Shown here: positions 1 to 10,606 of the stretch, one piece after another
Numbering within the stretch: the stretch's first letter is position 1
Layout: each line of letters starts with the position of its first letter
Origin: Symbiodinium natans
Lineage: Eukaryota > Sar > Dinophyceae > Suessiales > Symbiodiniaceae
DNA length: 64,000 bases
Reading direction: 5' to 3'
Assembly: GCA_905221605.1 (NCBI GenBank)
Contig: CAJNDS010002745.1
Span: forward strand, 786,001 to 850,000
The notes under the pieces: model-generated
Seen by the model: the letters and a program-made list of their open reading frames with translations, nothing else
What the model was told of the DNA's origin: nothing
The model's database searches: none
Program-made: the position numbers and the translations under genes

Positions 1-3000
1 TTTCACCTGCAGCACAGGTCGCCCCACAAGGACAGGCCCACGCCCCGGCACCACACATTTCTGCAGCACAGCTTCAGCATCCTCCACAAGGTCAGTTGCC
101 CGCCCAACCGGCCGGCATGCCCCCAACCTCAAGCCCGAAGCAGGCGCCAGCCTGTCTACAAAAGGCTATGGAAGACGCGGGGGTCACATCCCTTGCTGTG
201 GATCGCAGACTTCGGCGCGTGATGAAACCATTGTCAGATGGCACGCATCGTGTGTCGGATCATGTCCGGCAGCTATGGTCTGATCTTGGCACCAGGAAAC
301 AAGTAGTGGAAATGTTCGCCAACTGCGGCTTCCAAGCGGACTGAGTTTGCAAACTTAACGTGTGTGTGTGTGTGTGTATGCTATGTAGCTTTGGACACAA
401 TCTATTCTGTGTATGTGCGTTGCACTGTTTGTTCTCGATCGAGTGTGCGTTGTGTAGTGCAGTGCAGCAGCAGGACGCGTTTATCAAGAGATTTTCGTTC
501 ACGACGACGAGAGAAAACGAGCTGCAGGTGGAAGTCCCGTTCGAATATTTGAGCAAGGAAGAAATGTCGACGGAGCACGGGCTGTCCGAGCTGCTTGTAC
601 GTGTGAGGGAAGTATAGGGTTTAGGGTTTATATAGGGTTTCGTTTAGGGTTTCTATAGGGTTTCTAGGGTTTATAGGGTGTTATAGGGTGTTATAGGGTT
701 TAGAATTTAGGGTGTACATGGGTTTATAGGGTTCTTTCATTGTCTAGTCATCATGTTATGTTAGAGAGGGATCTGTCCTAAACCCTTATATAAACATACA
801 CAAACCCTGTACAACCAAGTAAACCCTATATAGACACTATATAAACCCTGAACTTTATAAACCCAAAAACCCCAATATCTCCTGTGAACTTACAATGGTT
901 TCTACATGTATGCTTTGAATCCTGTTGACAGCCCGAAAACAAGTACATCAATGTGTAGCGTATCTGAACGGCCTCTGAGGGATGACATTGCGGAAGTCAT
1001 CCGGAGGGCAGAGAAGGAACCTGCTCGCTACATCAGGCAAGTAGAGGGTCTATTTTTGTCCGAGCTGGTATTCTGCTACATTGTACATACATAACCCACG
1101 CAGTGAGCAGGCGGCATTCCGTGAAGAAGGGTGTTTTGACATACTACATGGAGCTGCGGGTGAAGGGCCACGCGAAGCCTCTTGTATTCATACAGTACAA
1201 TCGTAAGAACTGATGATGCCAGGCATGTTCATTTTAGGGATTATTTTTGGTTTAGTAGGGTTTTGCAGGGTTGGTATTTCATAGGGTTTTTTGGGTTCAG
1301 GGCCGTGGCCTTTCGCAGGGTTTTCGGGCATGAGGGCTTGCGTTTCGGAGGATTTTTTGGGTTTCAGGTTTTGGGCCTTTGACCCCTTTTGGGTTTATAT
1401 TGGGTTGATATAGGGTTTATATAGGTTTAGGGTTTATATAAGGTTTTTTAAGTAATAATAAGGTTTATAGGGTTTCACGCCGCCTGCTGGATAAGGCAAA
1501 CCGCGAAGACGACAGTGCAGCAGCAGCAGGAGATGGATGTGGATGATGGGCCTGGGATTCACATGGATATGGATCTCGGACAAGTCTTGGGTCAAGATCC
1601 TGGGGATGTGCCCACTGCGGGTTGTTTGATTAAATTTGGCATACTTGAACTGTTTTCTTGAACAAAGAAGACCAAAAGAGGGTGTCTTTTTCATTCGGCC
1701 CCAAGCTATCCTTCTTATAGGGGTTTAGGGGTTTAGGGGTTTAGGGGTTTAGGGGTTTAGGGGTTTAGGGGTTTAGGGGTTTAGGGGTTTAGGGGTTTAG
1801 GGGTTTAGGGGTTTAGGGGTTTAGGGGTTTAGGGTTTATAAGGGTTAAGGGTTTATAAGGTTTAGGGTTTAGGGCTACAGGAGAGATGTCAGCAGCTGCG
1901 AGGGCCTCTTCTGACCCGGTGGTTCGAGAGAAGTTCGAGGCAGAGGCCATGAAGACCCTAAAAAAACTTGGTTTCCCGGCTACCGAAGATCTGGCGGGGC
2001 CCAGCTTGCACAAGGTGACTGCTTGCTTGACTCGCCGCCTAGTGGTTCTGACTGACTTGATCAAGAACCTGGAAAAGTCTTCAACACCAAGTGCACCAAG
2101 CGCAACGGATTCGAAGGAGTCCAAGAAGCTAAGCATCTGCGAAAAGCACCCCGGCGTGTAACACTCCCTCACCAAATCCATCCAAAGGCCCCAAATTTAC
2201 GTCATGGGTATCAATCTAGCTTTTGTATAGTTCAACTCAGGATGCTGCAGAAGGTGCAGAGCACGTACGATGCCATGGATACCTTGACGGATGACATTTC
2301 GAACTTGCAGAACGAGGGCCTTATTGAAGGCTTCGAGCCGCTACTCATTTGCAGTGTATATATGAGCAACTATGTAGGCCTTCGGCCCTTCGGCTCTGTG
2401 TCTGCCCAGACCCCGCCGCGCAGGGTTTAGGAGTTTAATTTTGACGGGAGAAGCCAGAAAGTAGTGCCCCCAAATAGTACCCTATATGATATTGGGTCAT
2501 TCTAATTTGGGAACCATTATAAAGGGGATCTACTTTTTGTGATGCCCTTCCACAGCTTGCCTGACAAGGCTCCAGGGCCAAGTCGATGGCAAGATTCTGG
2601 AGGCGCGCCGATCGTTCCCTGTCCTCAGATGATGTATCCGGTTTCTGGCTGTGTACTTTTTCGGTGCCTAAACTAAAATACCCTATAACCCTATACACCC
2701 TACACCCTAAACCCTGAACCCTAAACCCTAAACCAGAGGGGGTCCGCTAGGCGGGTGGCAAAAGAAACCCTAACCCCAAACCCTACACCGGCTTGGGCTT
2801 CAGGGCGCAGAGTTCGGAGTTTAAGGATCTGAGGTCTTGGAGTTTGGCTGTGGGGCTCAACCCTCCCCATGCTTGATTCCTTCAGCCCAGGCTGCTAGAT
2901 TCCATGGATATCGAGAGCCGCGCCAGGTCAGGAGTTAAGCTCTCGAGCATCCCATTAGGTCATTAGGTGTTCATGGGCTTCCATGGTGTGTGAGATGCAC

Positions 3001-3104
3001 TGTGCTTTTTCAGCCTGTAGCAAACCCAAAACCCTATAAAACCCTACAGACCCTATACATATTAAAGAATAGAGGCCCATATATATAAATATAAATATAA
3101 ATAA

Positions 3105-3142
<38 letters not shown>

Positions 3143-3524
3143 TTATTTTTTTATTTATTTAAATATATGTATACATACACCATATGAAACCCCCTATAGC
3201 CCTTATATAACCCTAAACCCCCTGAACACCCTAAACCCTAAACTCCCTGAACCAGAAAATCTCAACCCACACAATCCCTAAACCCGAGTATATACCTTAT
3301 CTATAAACCTAAACCCTATGTAAACCTTATATAAGCCCTCAACCCTATAACCCCCAAACCACAGCTCCTGGAGGATTCTTCTTGCCGGAGCTCGATCCAC
3401 CGATGGCAGCCCGAAGGCGAAAGCCCGTCCAAAGCCTAGTGCCGGCAAGCCAAAGGTGAAAGTCAACGCGAAGGTGAAGCCACAAGCAGATGCTCCTGCC
3501 TCTAAGAGGCCTAAGAACCAGTGA
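1..3524 (+). CDS. 3' part of multi-exon gene, dinoflagellate-family protein with basic C-terminus
   Basis: The reading frame is already open at base 1, so the gene continues off the left edge. Likely exons are 3-338 (ends GFQA), 474-592 (DAFIKRF to GLSE), 980-1036 (DDIAEVIRRAEKEP), 1111 to about 1180 (RHSVKKGVLTYYMELRVKG), about 1531-1615 (acidic), about 1881-2150 (MSAAARASSD, helical), 2241-2365, about 2561-2595, about 2891-2931 and about 3362-3524. The last ends in a Lys/Pro/Ala-rich tail and a TGA at 3522. Junctions that keep phase use GA (GCG|GACTGA at 338) and GC (ATCAG|GCAAGT at 1036) donors with AG|G acceptors, and introns contain TTTAGGG and CCCTAAA runs. Exons 1-4 recall a lineage-specific repeated protein family of Symbiodiniaceae; function unknown. 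Exon edges after 1180 are uncertain. Confidence 0.6.
360..378. repeat. GT microsatellite in intron
   Basis: An uninterrupted GT run just inside the first intron of the left-edge gene. It creates spurious Cys/Val frames. Confidence 0.9.
1720..1840 (+). repeat. 8-bp telomere-like array, TTTAGGGG
   Basis: About fifteen tandem copies of an 8-bp variant (one extra G) inside an intron of the left-edge gene. The local uniformity of the variant suggests in-situ amplification. Confidence 0.9.
3060..3180. repeat. AT/AAAT-rich low-complexity block
   Basis: TA dinucleotide runs flanked by AAAT-like steps in the last intron of the left-edge gene. No gene seen. Confidence 0.85.
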
Positions 3525-3687
3525 ACAGACTTGCATTGGATCTGCTTACACAAGCCCCATGTGAGATTGCTCGCATGTGAGGGCTCGTGAGTTTTGAGGG
3601 ATGGATGGCGCAAGATTGTCGAGAAAAAAACATCGTGCTTGCGGGAGGTTAGCCCTCAGCAACACATGCTCACGGGGTTGGGGTTAA

Positions 3688-3950
3688 GCTTATATATATA
3701 TATATATGTATATGTATAGAGATTTATTTAGCTAGTTTTCTATGTGGTGTATATAATATATATATATATATACAGATATCTTCTTTATATAGGGTTTTTA
3801 TGTATAGGGTATCTATGTATATGTATATATATATATATACATACAGATACATATATACATATATACATATATACATATATACATATGTACATATATATAT
3901 ATATATATGGGTTATATATATATATAGAGAGAGAGAGAGAGGGAGGGTTT
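3688..3950. repeat. TA/TACA microsatellites between two plus-strand genes
   Basis: TATATA and TACATA runs followed by GAGAGA, between the stop at 3524 and the next gene. Open frames here are Tyr/Ile repeats and not genes. The stretch 3985-4069 (frame around ALEALAQTVADG) could be a 5' exon or leader of the following gene: skipping from 4069 to 4162 keeps frame. Confidence 0.7.
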
Positions 3951-4143
3951 AGATCGTCTATAGGGTTTAGGAGACGGCTTGTTTTGTACAACATTATAGA
4001 AGCCGTGCCAGGGGATGATCGATCTACCTCTTCGTTGCCTGCGCTGGAAGCGCTGGCACAAACTGTGGCAGATGGTGTGTCTAACTCGCAAACATTTTTT
4101 TGGTGTTCTGCCTAAGACATTTACGCTTCTTCTCATCTTATAA

Positions 4144-6191
4144 ATGGGTTCGGGGGGTACAGGGCTTATATCGGGTTTGCGTGAAGCAGCCCAGGCTCCA
4201 GCCAAGCAGGTCGGAGAGATAGCCAGGGCATTCCAGGAAGAGGCAGCCTCAGCAACTGGCCAGATTGCTTCAAAGGTGCACAAGAACCATGGTGAGAGGG
4301 ATTGTCACAGAATCTTCCAACGGTATGGTCTTACATTGAAGGTTCCCATCTGCGAGCTTACTGTTCCGCTTGCCGAAGGAGAACCTCTAAAGATCCCACA
4401 CTTGAAGATATCGGATTTCCTTTCGAAGCTCTTGCAATCACACCCCCGAGTGCTTTTCGGTGGTCTGGATCCAAGCACAGAGCGGGCGCAGGCTGAGGAA
4501 ATGTGCTTTCAGTTCTGGAAGCGCTTCCAGGGCTACCAGCCCGACCATGCCGTTTATGAAAAATATTCCGAGCAGGACTGGAAATACATCTTGCCGGTGT
4601 GTATACACGCCGACAAGGGCCGGGGCATTCAGAAGAAGCCTTTTTTCTGCTTCTCATGGGAGGTTTGCTTTGGCCTTCCTAAGGACGTGCGACTTCGCTC
4701 GAAGACTGGTCCTGCCGATGTGGATGCAAAGCTTTCCTGGACATGCAAGAAAAGAAAACGCGAGCAAAGTCTTGATCTGGACGAGGCAGCAGATTTGGGT
4801 GACGCCTGTTCTGTGGGTCGAGGATCCAATTCTGCCGATGCTGTGAATATACCACACAATGGTAGGGGCAACACGTTTCTATCCAGGTTTATGTGCACCG
4901 CAGTCCCGCACAAGGTCCTTTTGCAAAGCGACGATATAGTACCGACGATTCTCAACCACATCGCGGACGACTTGACCACATTGTTCTTAGAAGGCCTGCA
5001 GCATGGTGACTACAAGTACCACTTGGCCTTGGTGGGCTGCAAAGGCGCACGCATGGTCTTATTTGTACGTTGACTTTTTTGTGTGCTTATTAGCAAAAGC
5101 TTGGACCCTTGGCCGCCCCGAAAATTGCACTCCCATTTGTGCTATATATGACAGGAGATTTCGAGTGGCACCATGAAGCAGCGGTTTTCTCCAGGTGCTA
5201 TGCTCATGTGGGCAGCAAGAACGACAACGAAATGTGCCCTTTCTGCCTAGCAGGGGGCCCCAACTATCCATTCACTGACGTTGGCGACAGTCCAGCTTGG
5301 GCCACGACGCTTGATGCATCGCTACCGTGGTCACAAACGCCTCCATTGAATCGGGTGCCGTTTTCGACGTCTCGGCCAGCTTCTCTTTACAGATGTGATC
5401 CGTTTCATATATTGAAATTCGGATTTTTCAAAGACCTTGCTGCCTGCATTCTTCTGGAGCTATGCTGGCTGGGGCTTTTCGATTTTTCTGTTCCTGGGGA
5501 ATTGAAAAACATCACGGATCGCCTGCAACGAGCACATGCCCTTTTCCGACTTTGGTGCCTCGCCGAGAAGAAAAGCCCAACGATTCGCAAGTTTTCCTTG
5601 AGTGTGCTGCACAGGAAGCGGGCCTCCAGGCACCCATTCCTGGGTGGAAAAGGAGCAGACTCGGTACTGGTGCTCATGTTCCTGGGTTTTTACATCCGGC
5701 TCCGGAAGCCCGAAATCTCCGTCCCAGATACCCAGAGGCTACTTTCTGCTATGCTGCAAACGATCGACGGAGGGCTCACCTTCACTGGTATGTTGCAAAG
5801 CCACAACATTTTTATGTCTGCTTACTGTGGTCGCTTGATGCATCAGTCGGGCCTTCGAGTACTTCGTGGCTACACTTTCCTTGCCGCTCGGAGTATCCAA
5901 CAAGGAACTCACCTTTATGCGCTCAGACCCAAGTTGCACTACTGCCATCATCTGTTAATCGATTTGGAGCGACAGATCAATGGCAACCAGAGCCACGATG
6001 GCAACCAGGGCCACGATGGCAACCAGAGTCCCGTACTGAATCCGGGGCTCTGGAACTGTGAAAGCAATGAAGATTGGATTGGAAAGGTATCACGCCTTTC
6101 CAGAAAAGTGAGTCCCCGCTTAATATCCCTCAGAACGATACAACGTTATCTCGTAGCTATTCGTCTCACCCTCAAAAAGCATGGACTCTGA
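4144..6191 (+). CDS. Two-exon dinoflagellate-family protein of unknown function
   Basis: Exons 4144-5044 and 5155-6191, about 645 residues. The junction AAAG|GCGCAC ... TGACAG|GAGATT is a 110-bp GC-AG intron with AGG on both sides. It joins CKG to DFEWHHEAAVFSR and restores the pattern KGD... followed by CPFCLAGG that I recall for this family. Other landmarks in order are GSGGTGLISGLREAA at the N-terminus, FWKRFQGYQP, HADKGRG, FLSRFMCTA, a C-x2-C pair, RCDPFHILKFG, RPKLHYCHHLL and a C-terminal VSRLSRKVSPR. The family is present in very many copies in Symbiodiniaceae; I know no proven function, and a transposase-like origin is only a guess. Start: the ATG at 4144 follows an in-frame TAA, but an upstream exon ending at 4069 is possible. 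A run of HDGNQ repeats lies near residue 575. Confidence 0.75.
5045..5154 (+). other. 110-bp GC-AG intron
   Basis: Begins GCGCAC after AAAG and ends TGACAG before GAGATT. A shorter GT-AG alternative (5065-5093, 29 bp) also keeps frame, but would add residues that break the family pattern. The GC-AG choice fits the rule seen across the Rpn6 gene. Confidence 0.65.
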
Positions 6192-6507
6192 AGTGCAAAG
6201 CTTCCGATGCACTCCGGGTGTACCCAAGCAACATGAACGGGTTGTCAATGCAAAGCTTCTAAATTAAGGGTGCTACATAGTCAAGGTCAGGAGCTGCATG
6301 GGACCAGCTGTTTCAGATGGAGCCAAGGGACACCAAGATGGATCTGCATCGCCGCGCACGCAGAAACGCCACCATGCAACCCTGACCCTCTCTAAACTTC
6401 CTTGGGGAGGAGGTTGGAGAATAGGGTTGGTGATTGAAAGGGTCGGAGATGCCACCACGAAAGTTCTGGGTATTTGCTGCAGTTGCTGAAGCCGTGTCCT
6501 TTGCAGC

Positions 6508-6990
6508 CGACACCCTTCTCCAGAACTATGAAGCTTCGAGGCCCCATATGCCCAAACCCTATATAAACCCTATATGGACCCTAAAATACCCTAAACTCAA
6601 CGGCTGCAGAATCCGTTCAGACGCATGGCTACATCAACCTTATACCCAAAAGCCTAAACCAGGTAAATCTTCAAGCCGACATTGAGGGCCCATATTCCCA
6701 AACCCATATATAAACCCTATATAAACCCTAAGATACCCTAAACTCAAGGCTTGCAGACCCCGTTCAGATGCATGGCTACATCAACCTTATAAAGACCATA
6801 TGTTGTGCCCAAAAGCCCAAACAAGCTAAATCTTGGACCCGACACCCTTCTGTGAAGCTTCAGGCCCCATATGCCCAAACCCATATACCCTAAACTGAAG
6901 GCCTGCAGAACCCGACAGACGCACGGCTACATCAACCTTATAAAGACCGACATGTGTTGTGCCCAAAAGCCCAAACAAGCTAAATCTTGA
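6508..6990 (+). repeat. ~165-bp tandem repeat, three copies
   Basis: Copies start near 6508, 6676 and 6838. Shared landmarks are CCGACACCCTTCT, AGGCCCCATATGCCC, CCCTAAACT, CAGACGCATGGCTACATCAA and CCCAAAAGCC. CCCTATATAAACCC telomere-like pieces are part of the unit. The last copy may hold the terminal exon of a minus-strand gene (6980-7031). Confidence 0.8.
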
Positions 6991-8440
6991 GAGCGTTTCC
7001 TCCAATAAGGCTAAATTGCCGACGGCGTTTCCTGAAAGACACCGAAACACCCCAAGTCAGTTTTGTCAGGCCCAGGGCGTTTTTTATCTGAGATGCTAAT
7101 TTTTATGGTCTTTTGGTCTTCGGGCTTTTTTTTTGCGCAAAGGGTTCTCAAGGTAGGGTTTAGGGTTTGGGGTTTGGGGTTTAGGGTTTAGGGTTAGGGT
7201 TTAGGGTTTAGGGCTTAGAGTTTAGGGTTTAGGGTTTAGCGGTCTTCGGGTTGGGGTTTCTTGTTGCTTCAGGGGTTGTCGGGCTGGAACTGAAGCCTAG
7301 AAGTTGAAACATGCTGAGGACTTTAAGGCTTTAGGGTTGAAGATTTGGTTCAGGCTTGAGATGAAGCTCTTGAGTTTTGTGCAGGGTTTGCGGTTTAGGG
7401 CTTGGCTTAGCTTAGCTGTTCTTAAAGGTTTGCGGGGTGTGGGCTTGGGATTAGGGTTTTGGGGCTCAGGGTTAAAGTTTTGGATTTGGGGCTCACTTAT
7501 GGTCTTGGAATCGGCCGTTAAGTTTACGAGTTATGGATGTTCCCCTCTCGTGTTTGCAGGCTCACCCAACAAAAAACAACCCCAAACCCCAGCCACAACT
7601 CCTAGAAGCCCGAATATCTGGCTCGCTAGCGCACCCCAAACCCTAGACTCTAAAAGCTAAACCCTCATAGCCCTACTTGGGGTCCATAAGGGCTTTTGCC
7701 TTACCCGCAGCCACGCCAGCACTTCTGGTTGACAGGCCAAACAAAGGGCTACGAAGACCTACTTATTGTTTTGGGCCTAAACCCTAAACCCTAAACACTA
7801 AACCCTAAACCCTAAACCCTAATCCCTAAACCCTAAACCCTAGGGGGGGGGGGGGTGCCTTGGTGTTTCGGTTTGCCCCAACCTGGATGACTCATAGACC
7901 ACTCATAGACCCTAAACCCAGCACTCATAGGGTTCAGGGTTTAGGGTTTGGGCTAAACCCACTCCAGGTCCCTTAGGCCCTTAGGGGCTTGGTGTTGGAT
8001 TCCTGGCTTGCGTTGCAGGTGGTTTTGGCTTCGCATGCGCAGCTATGGCGTTAGGGGCTGTGAGGGTTTCGGGTTTAGGGTTTAGGAGTTTCATATCTAG
8101 CATTCACTGAAATGAGGACTGTCTGGCTAATTGCCCTTACCACAAAACCAAGGAGTGTGTGACAGTTGACTGCTAGAGGATCCTTTTTCGAGGTGTTCCA
8201 TACATCTTTGAAACTAAAGAAACAATTCCTACCATAAAACGACTGTGTAAGAAACTGAGCCCCTAGATCTGAAGATTTGAAGCGATATGCGGTCACCTTG
8301 TCCCTAAGAAACCCTAAGCCCTAAACCCTAAACCCTAACCCTAAACAAGCCCGCGAAATTCCGAGGCTCGCGCATATTCTGTCGCACAGCACAGTACTGC
8401 CTCGGTGGCACAGAGCCACAGCCCCCATCAGTCCCAACAC
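6980..8440 (-). CDS. Candidate minus-strand gene, last four exons; product unknown
   Basis: Four islands chain with matching phases: 8440-8347 (reads GTDGGCGSVPPRQYC), 8228-8141 (NCFFSFKDVW, donor GTAAGG), 7748-7705 (PFVWPVNQKCWRG, donor GTAAGG) and 7031-6980 (KRRRQFSLIGGNALKI, TAG stop). The acceptor of the second exon directly abuts a decayed copy of the TIR element at 26358-27503. I recognise no family, and other frames of the same islands are also open, so only the two GTAAGG donors and the phase continuity argue for this model. Confidence 0.35.
7139..7250 (+). repeat. TTTAGGG array
   Basis: About fourteen TTTAGGG/TTTGGGG units. From here to 7700 the sequence is degenerate G/T-rich repeat with no gene I can support. 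Confidence 0.85.
8229..8310 (-). mobile_element. Decayed end of the TIR element family
   Basis: Shares the 20-mer TAAGAAACTGAGCCCCTAGA and the flanking AAAACGACTGTGTAAG layout with the left end of the intact element at 26358. The outer terminus (ACCATAAAACG) has diverged from TACAGTAAAACC. The second terminus appears lost. Confidence 0.6.
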
Positions 8441-8630
8441 CTCCCCCCACCCCCCGAATTTGGTCTAGGGTCTAGGGTCTCACGTCTGGCGTTTAGGGTT
8501 TCGGGTGTGGGGTTCAGAGTTTAGGGCTTGGGGTTCAGGGTTCATACCCTACACCCCTCCAAGCCCTAAACCGTAGCCCCGGGCCCTATGAACCTAGAAC
8601 CCTAGTTCCAGAACCCCTACGCCTTGAAGC

Positions 8631-8834
8631 CTAACACCTAAATTCTGCCTTTAGGGTTGAGGGTCGAGGGGTTAGGCTTTTAGGGTTTGGACCGTCATGA
8701 CATGTCTTTTCGACTACTTTGTCCGGCGTAACATCTCGCAGGTTTTCAGAATGCGGAACTTGAAAGTGACAATCTTGGCACCAGTAATAGCCAGTGTTGT
8801 TATAGTCCAACAATGCTCCTTGATCTCATCTCCA
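8631..8834 (-). other. Open island, coding status unclear
   Basis: Two minus-strand frames are open over most of this stretch, one with a C-x2-C pair (YWCQDC) and one ending LKTCEMLRRTK before a stop. They overlap, so at most one is real. It may be 3' UTR of the candidate exon at 8836-9030. Confidence 0.25.
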
Positions 8835-8835
8835 G

Positions 8836-9030
8836 CGCACAGCGAACAGGGTATCGCCAATGGATAGTGACTTTTCAAACATCACGGCAGGGTCGAGAGG
8901 AATAATTCTTCCAGGAATTCTCCATGCTTCTCTGTTGCCCTTAAAGCCCGAGCTGCTATGCCCCCCCCCCCCCTCCCCAAGTTCAAGAGTCAGAAGTCCA
9001 TCAGCCTGGAATTCAGCAACAACCTTTACA
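8836..9030 (-). CDS. Candidate terminal exon with an internal poly-G/poly-Gly tract
   Basis: Read on the minus strand, the frame runs VVAEFQADGLLTLELGE, four Gly codons made by a 13-G run, HSSSGFKGNREAWRI, GRIIPLDPAVMF and ends LFAVRWR plus TGA. The frame is unbroken through the homopolymer at 8961-8973. No family recognised; no splice site is confirmed by homology. Confidence 0.35.
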
Positions 9031-9648
9031 GGGTTTAGAGCTTTGGGTTCAAGGGTTTGGGTTTTGGGTTGAACCCAAAACCCTATACGACCCCTACAGC
9101 GGAATCCTAAGTGAGCCTCCCTTCATCATCACTCATCCCTTGCCAGTCCCTTAAGCTGGGGATTCTTTGGCTTGGATGTTGGGGTAGAGCGGTTTTAGTA
9201 TGGGCCCTTAATTTGGGAACCGTAAACCCTAAACTTAACCCTGAACCCTAACCCCCCCCCCTCTAATTCTCCCCCCAGTGATATACCCTTTTTCAAGCCA
9301 AGGGCCATATACTTCAGAAGCCTCTAAGGAAGGTCATGGGCCATAGTGACTTGGTAGCCCAGTACCCATATTAAAAAAAAGAGCGCTCTTGTGTGGGCTG
9401 CTTACTTTATCTCGGTTGCCCAGGAACCTAGAACCAAAAAGGGTGCCCTTTCTTGCTTCAAGGGTTCAGAAGGGAACCTAAACCCTGCAAAAAGGGAATG
9501 AAGGTACTACTGGGCATCCCAGCTCAAGGGGGGGGTTTAGGTTAGGGTTTAGGGTTTAGGGTTTAGGGTTTAGGAACCCAAAAAAGGGAAAAGGGTACCA
9601 CTGGGCTACCAAGTTGAGGGACCCGCGCTGTGTGAGTTGATCTTTGGG

Positions 9649-9808
9649 TTCAGGGTTTAGGGTTTTAGGGTTTTAGGGTTTTAGGGTTTTAGGGTCTTAG
9701 GGTCTTAGGGTCTTAGGGTCTTAGGGTCTTAGGGTCTTAGGGTCTTAGGGTCTTAGGGTCTTAGGGTCTTAGGGTCTTAGGGTCTTAGGGTCTTAGGGTC
9801 TTAGGGTT
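9649..9808 (+). repeat. Telomere-like array of TTTTAGGG then TCTTAGGG
   Basis: A few 8-bp TTTTAGGG units give way to about fifteen identical TCTTAGGG units. One point variant has spread through the whole array, a sign of local homogenisation. Confidence 0.9.
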
Positions 9809-10267
9809 TTGGGTTGTCGCTCCAGTTCGGGAGCACCTACAACAGAAGGGGGGTCAGGATAAGGCGAAGCGCTAGTTTCTGGGACTACGACTTGGAGGTG
9901 GCCCTAAACCCTAAACCCTAAACCCTAAACCCTAAACCCTAAACCCCCTCTAAGAAGGAGTTCGGGCTTTAGGGCTTCTTGGCGTTCGGGTTTGCGGGTT
10001 GGGGGACCTGAGTCTAACACTAGACGCGGCAGTCTGTCTTGGAATACATTCGGAACCCTAAAAGCCCTATACCCTTTAAACCCTAGGAACCCCAGAAACC
10101 CTAAACTCTAAACCCTAGGACGCACAGAAAAAAACTCCACACCCTAAACCCTAAACCCTAAACCCTAAACCTTAAACCCTAAACCCTCAACCCTAAACTC
10201 AGTTCTTGTCTCAGCTCTGAGGGCATGGCGACCCAGCCATTTGGTCGAAACAGCAAACCTTGCAGTT

Positions 10268-10375
10268 GGGAACCCTAAACCCTAAACCCTAAACCCTAAA
10301 CCCTAAACCCTAAACCCTAAACCCTAAACCCTAAACCCTAAACCCCAAACCCTAAACCCTAAACCCTAAACCCTA
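10268..10375 (-). repeat. CCCTAAA array
   Basis: Fifteen nearly perfect units in the CCCTAAA orientation, followed at 10457 by an array in the opposite orientation, so a short island (10376-10456) is flanked by inverted arrays. Confidence 0.9.
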
Positions 10376-10456
10376 CTTACAAAGTCAAAAGGGCTTCCAA
10401 GCAGGATATTTTTAAACTTAAGGTGCGATCTTAGGGCTTACGGGCCTCAGAGGCCT

Positions 10457-10586
10457 CTGGGTTTAGGGTTTAGGGTTTAGGGTTTAGGGTTTAGGGGTTA
10501 GGGTTTAGGGTTTAGGGTTTAGGGTTTAGGGTTTAGGGTTTAGGGTTTAGGGTTTAGGGTTTAGGGTTTAGGGTTTAGGGTTTAGG
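10457..10586 (+). repeat. TTTAGGG array
   Basis: Eighteen units, one of them short. The partner of the CCCTAAA array at 10268. Confidence 0.9.
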
Positions 10587-10606
10587 ATAACTCCTCCCAC
10601 TCGAGG

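Noticed and set aside
3744-3994. Tyr/Ile-rich ORFs on both strands
   Set aside because: Translations of TA/TACA microsatellites; only the 3' end near 3985-4069 might be coding.
5065-5093. 29-bp GT-AG intron in the second gene
   Set aside because: Keeps frame, but leaves residues that disrupt the family pattern; the GC-AG cut at 5045-5154 fits better.
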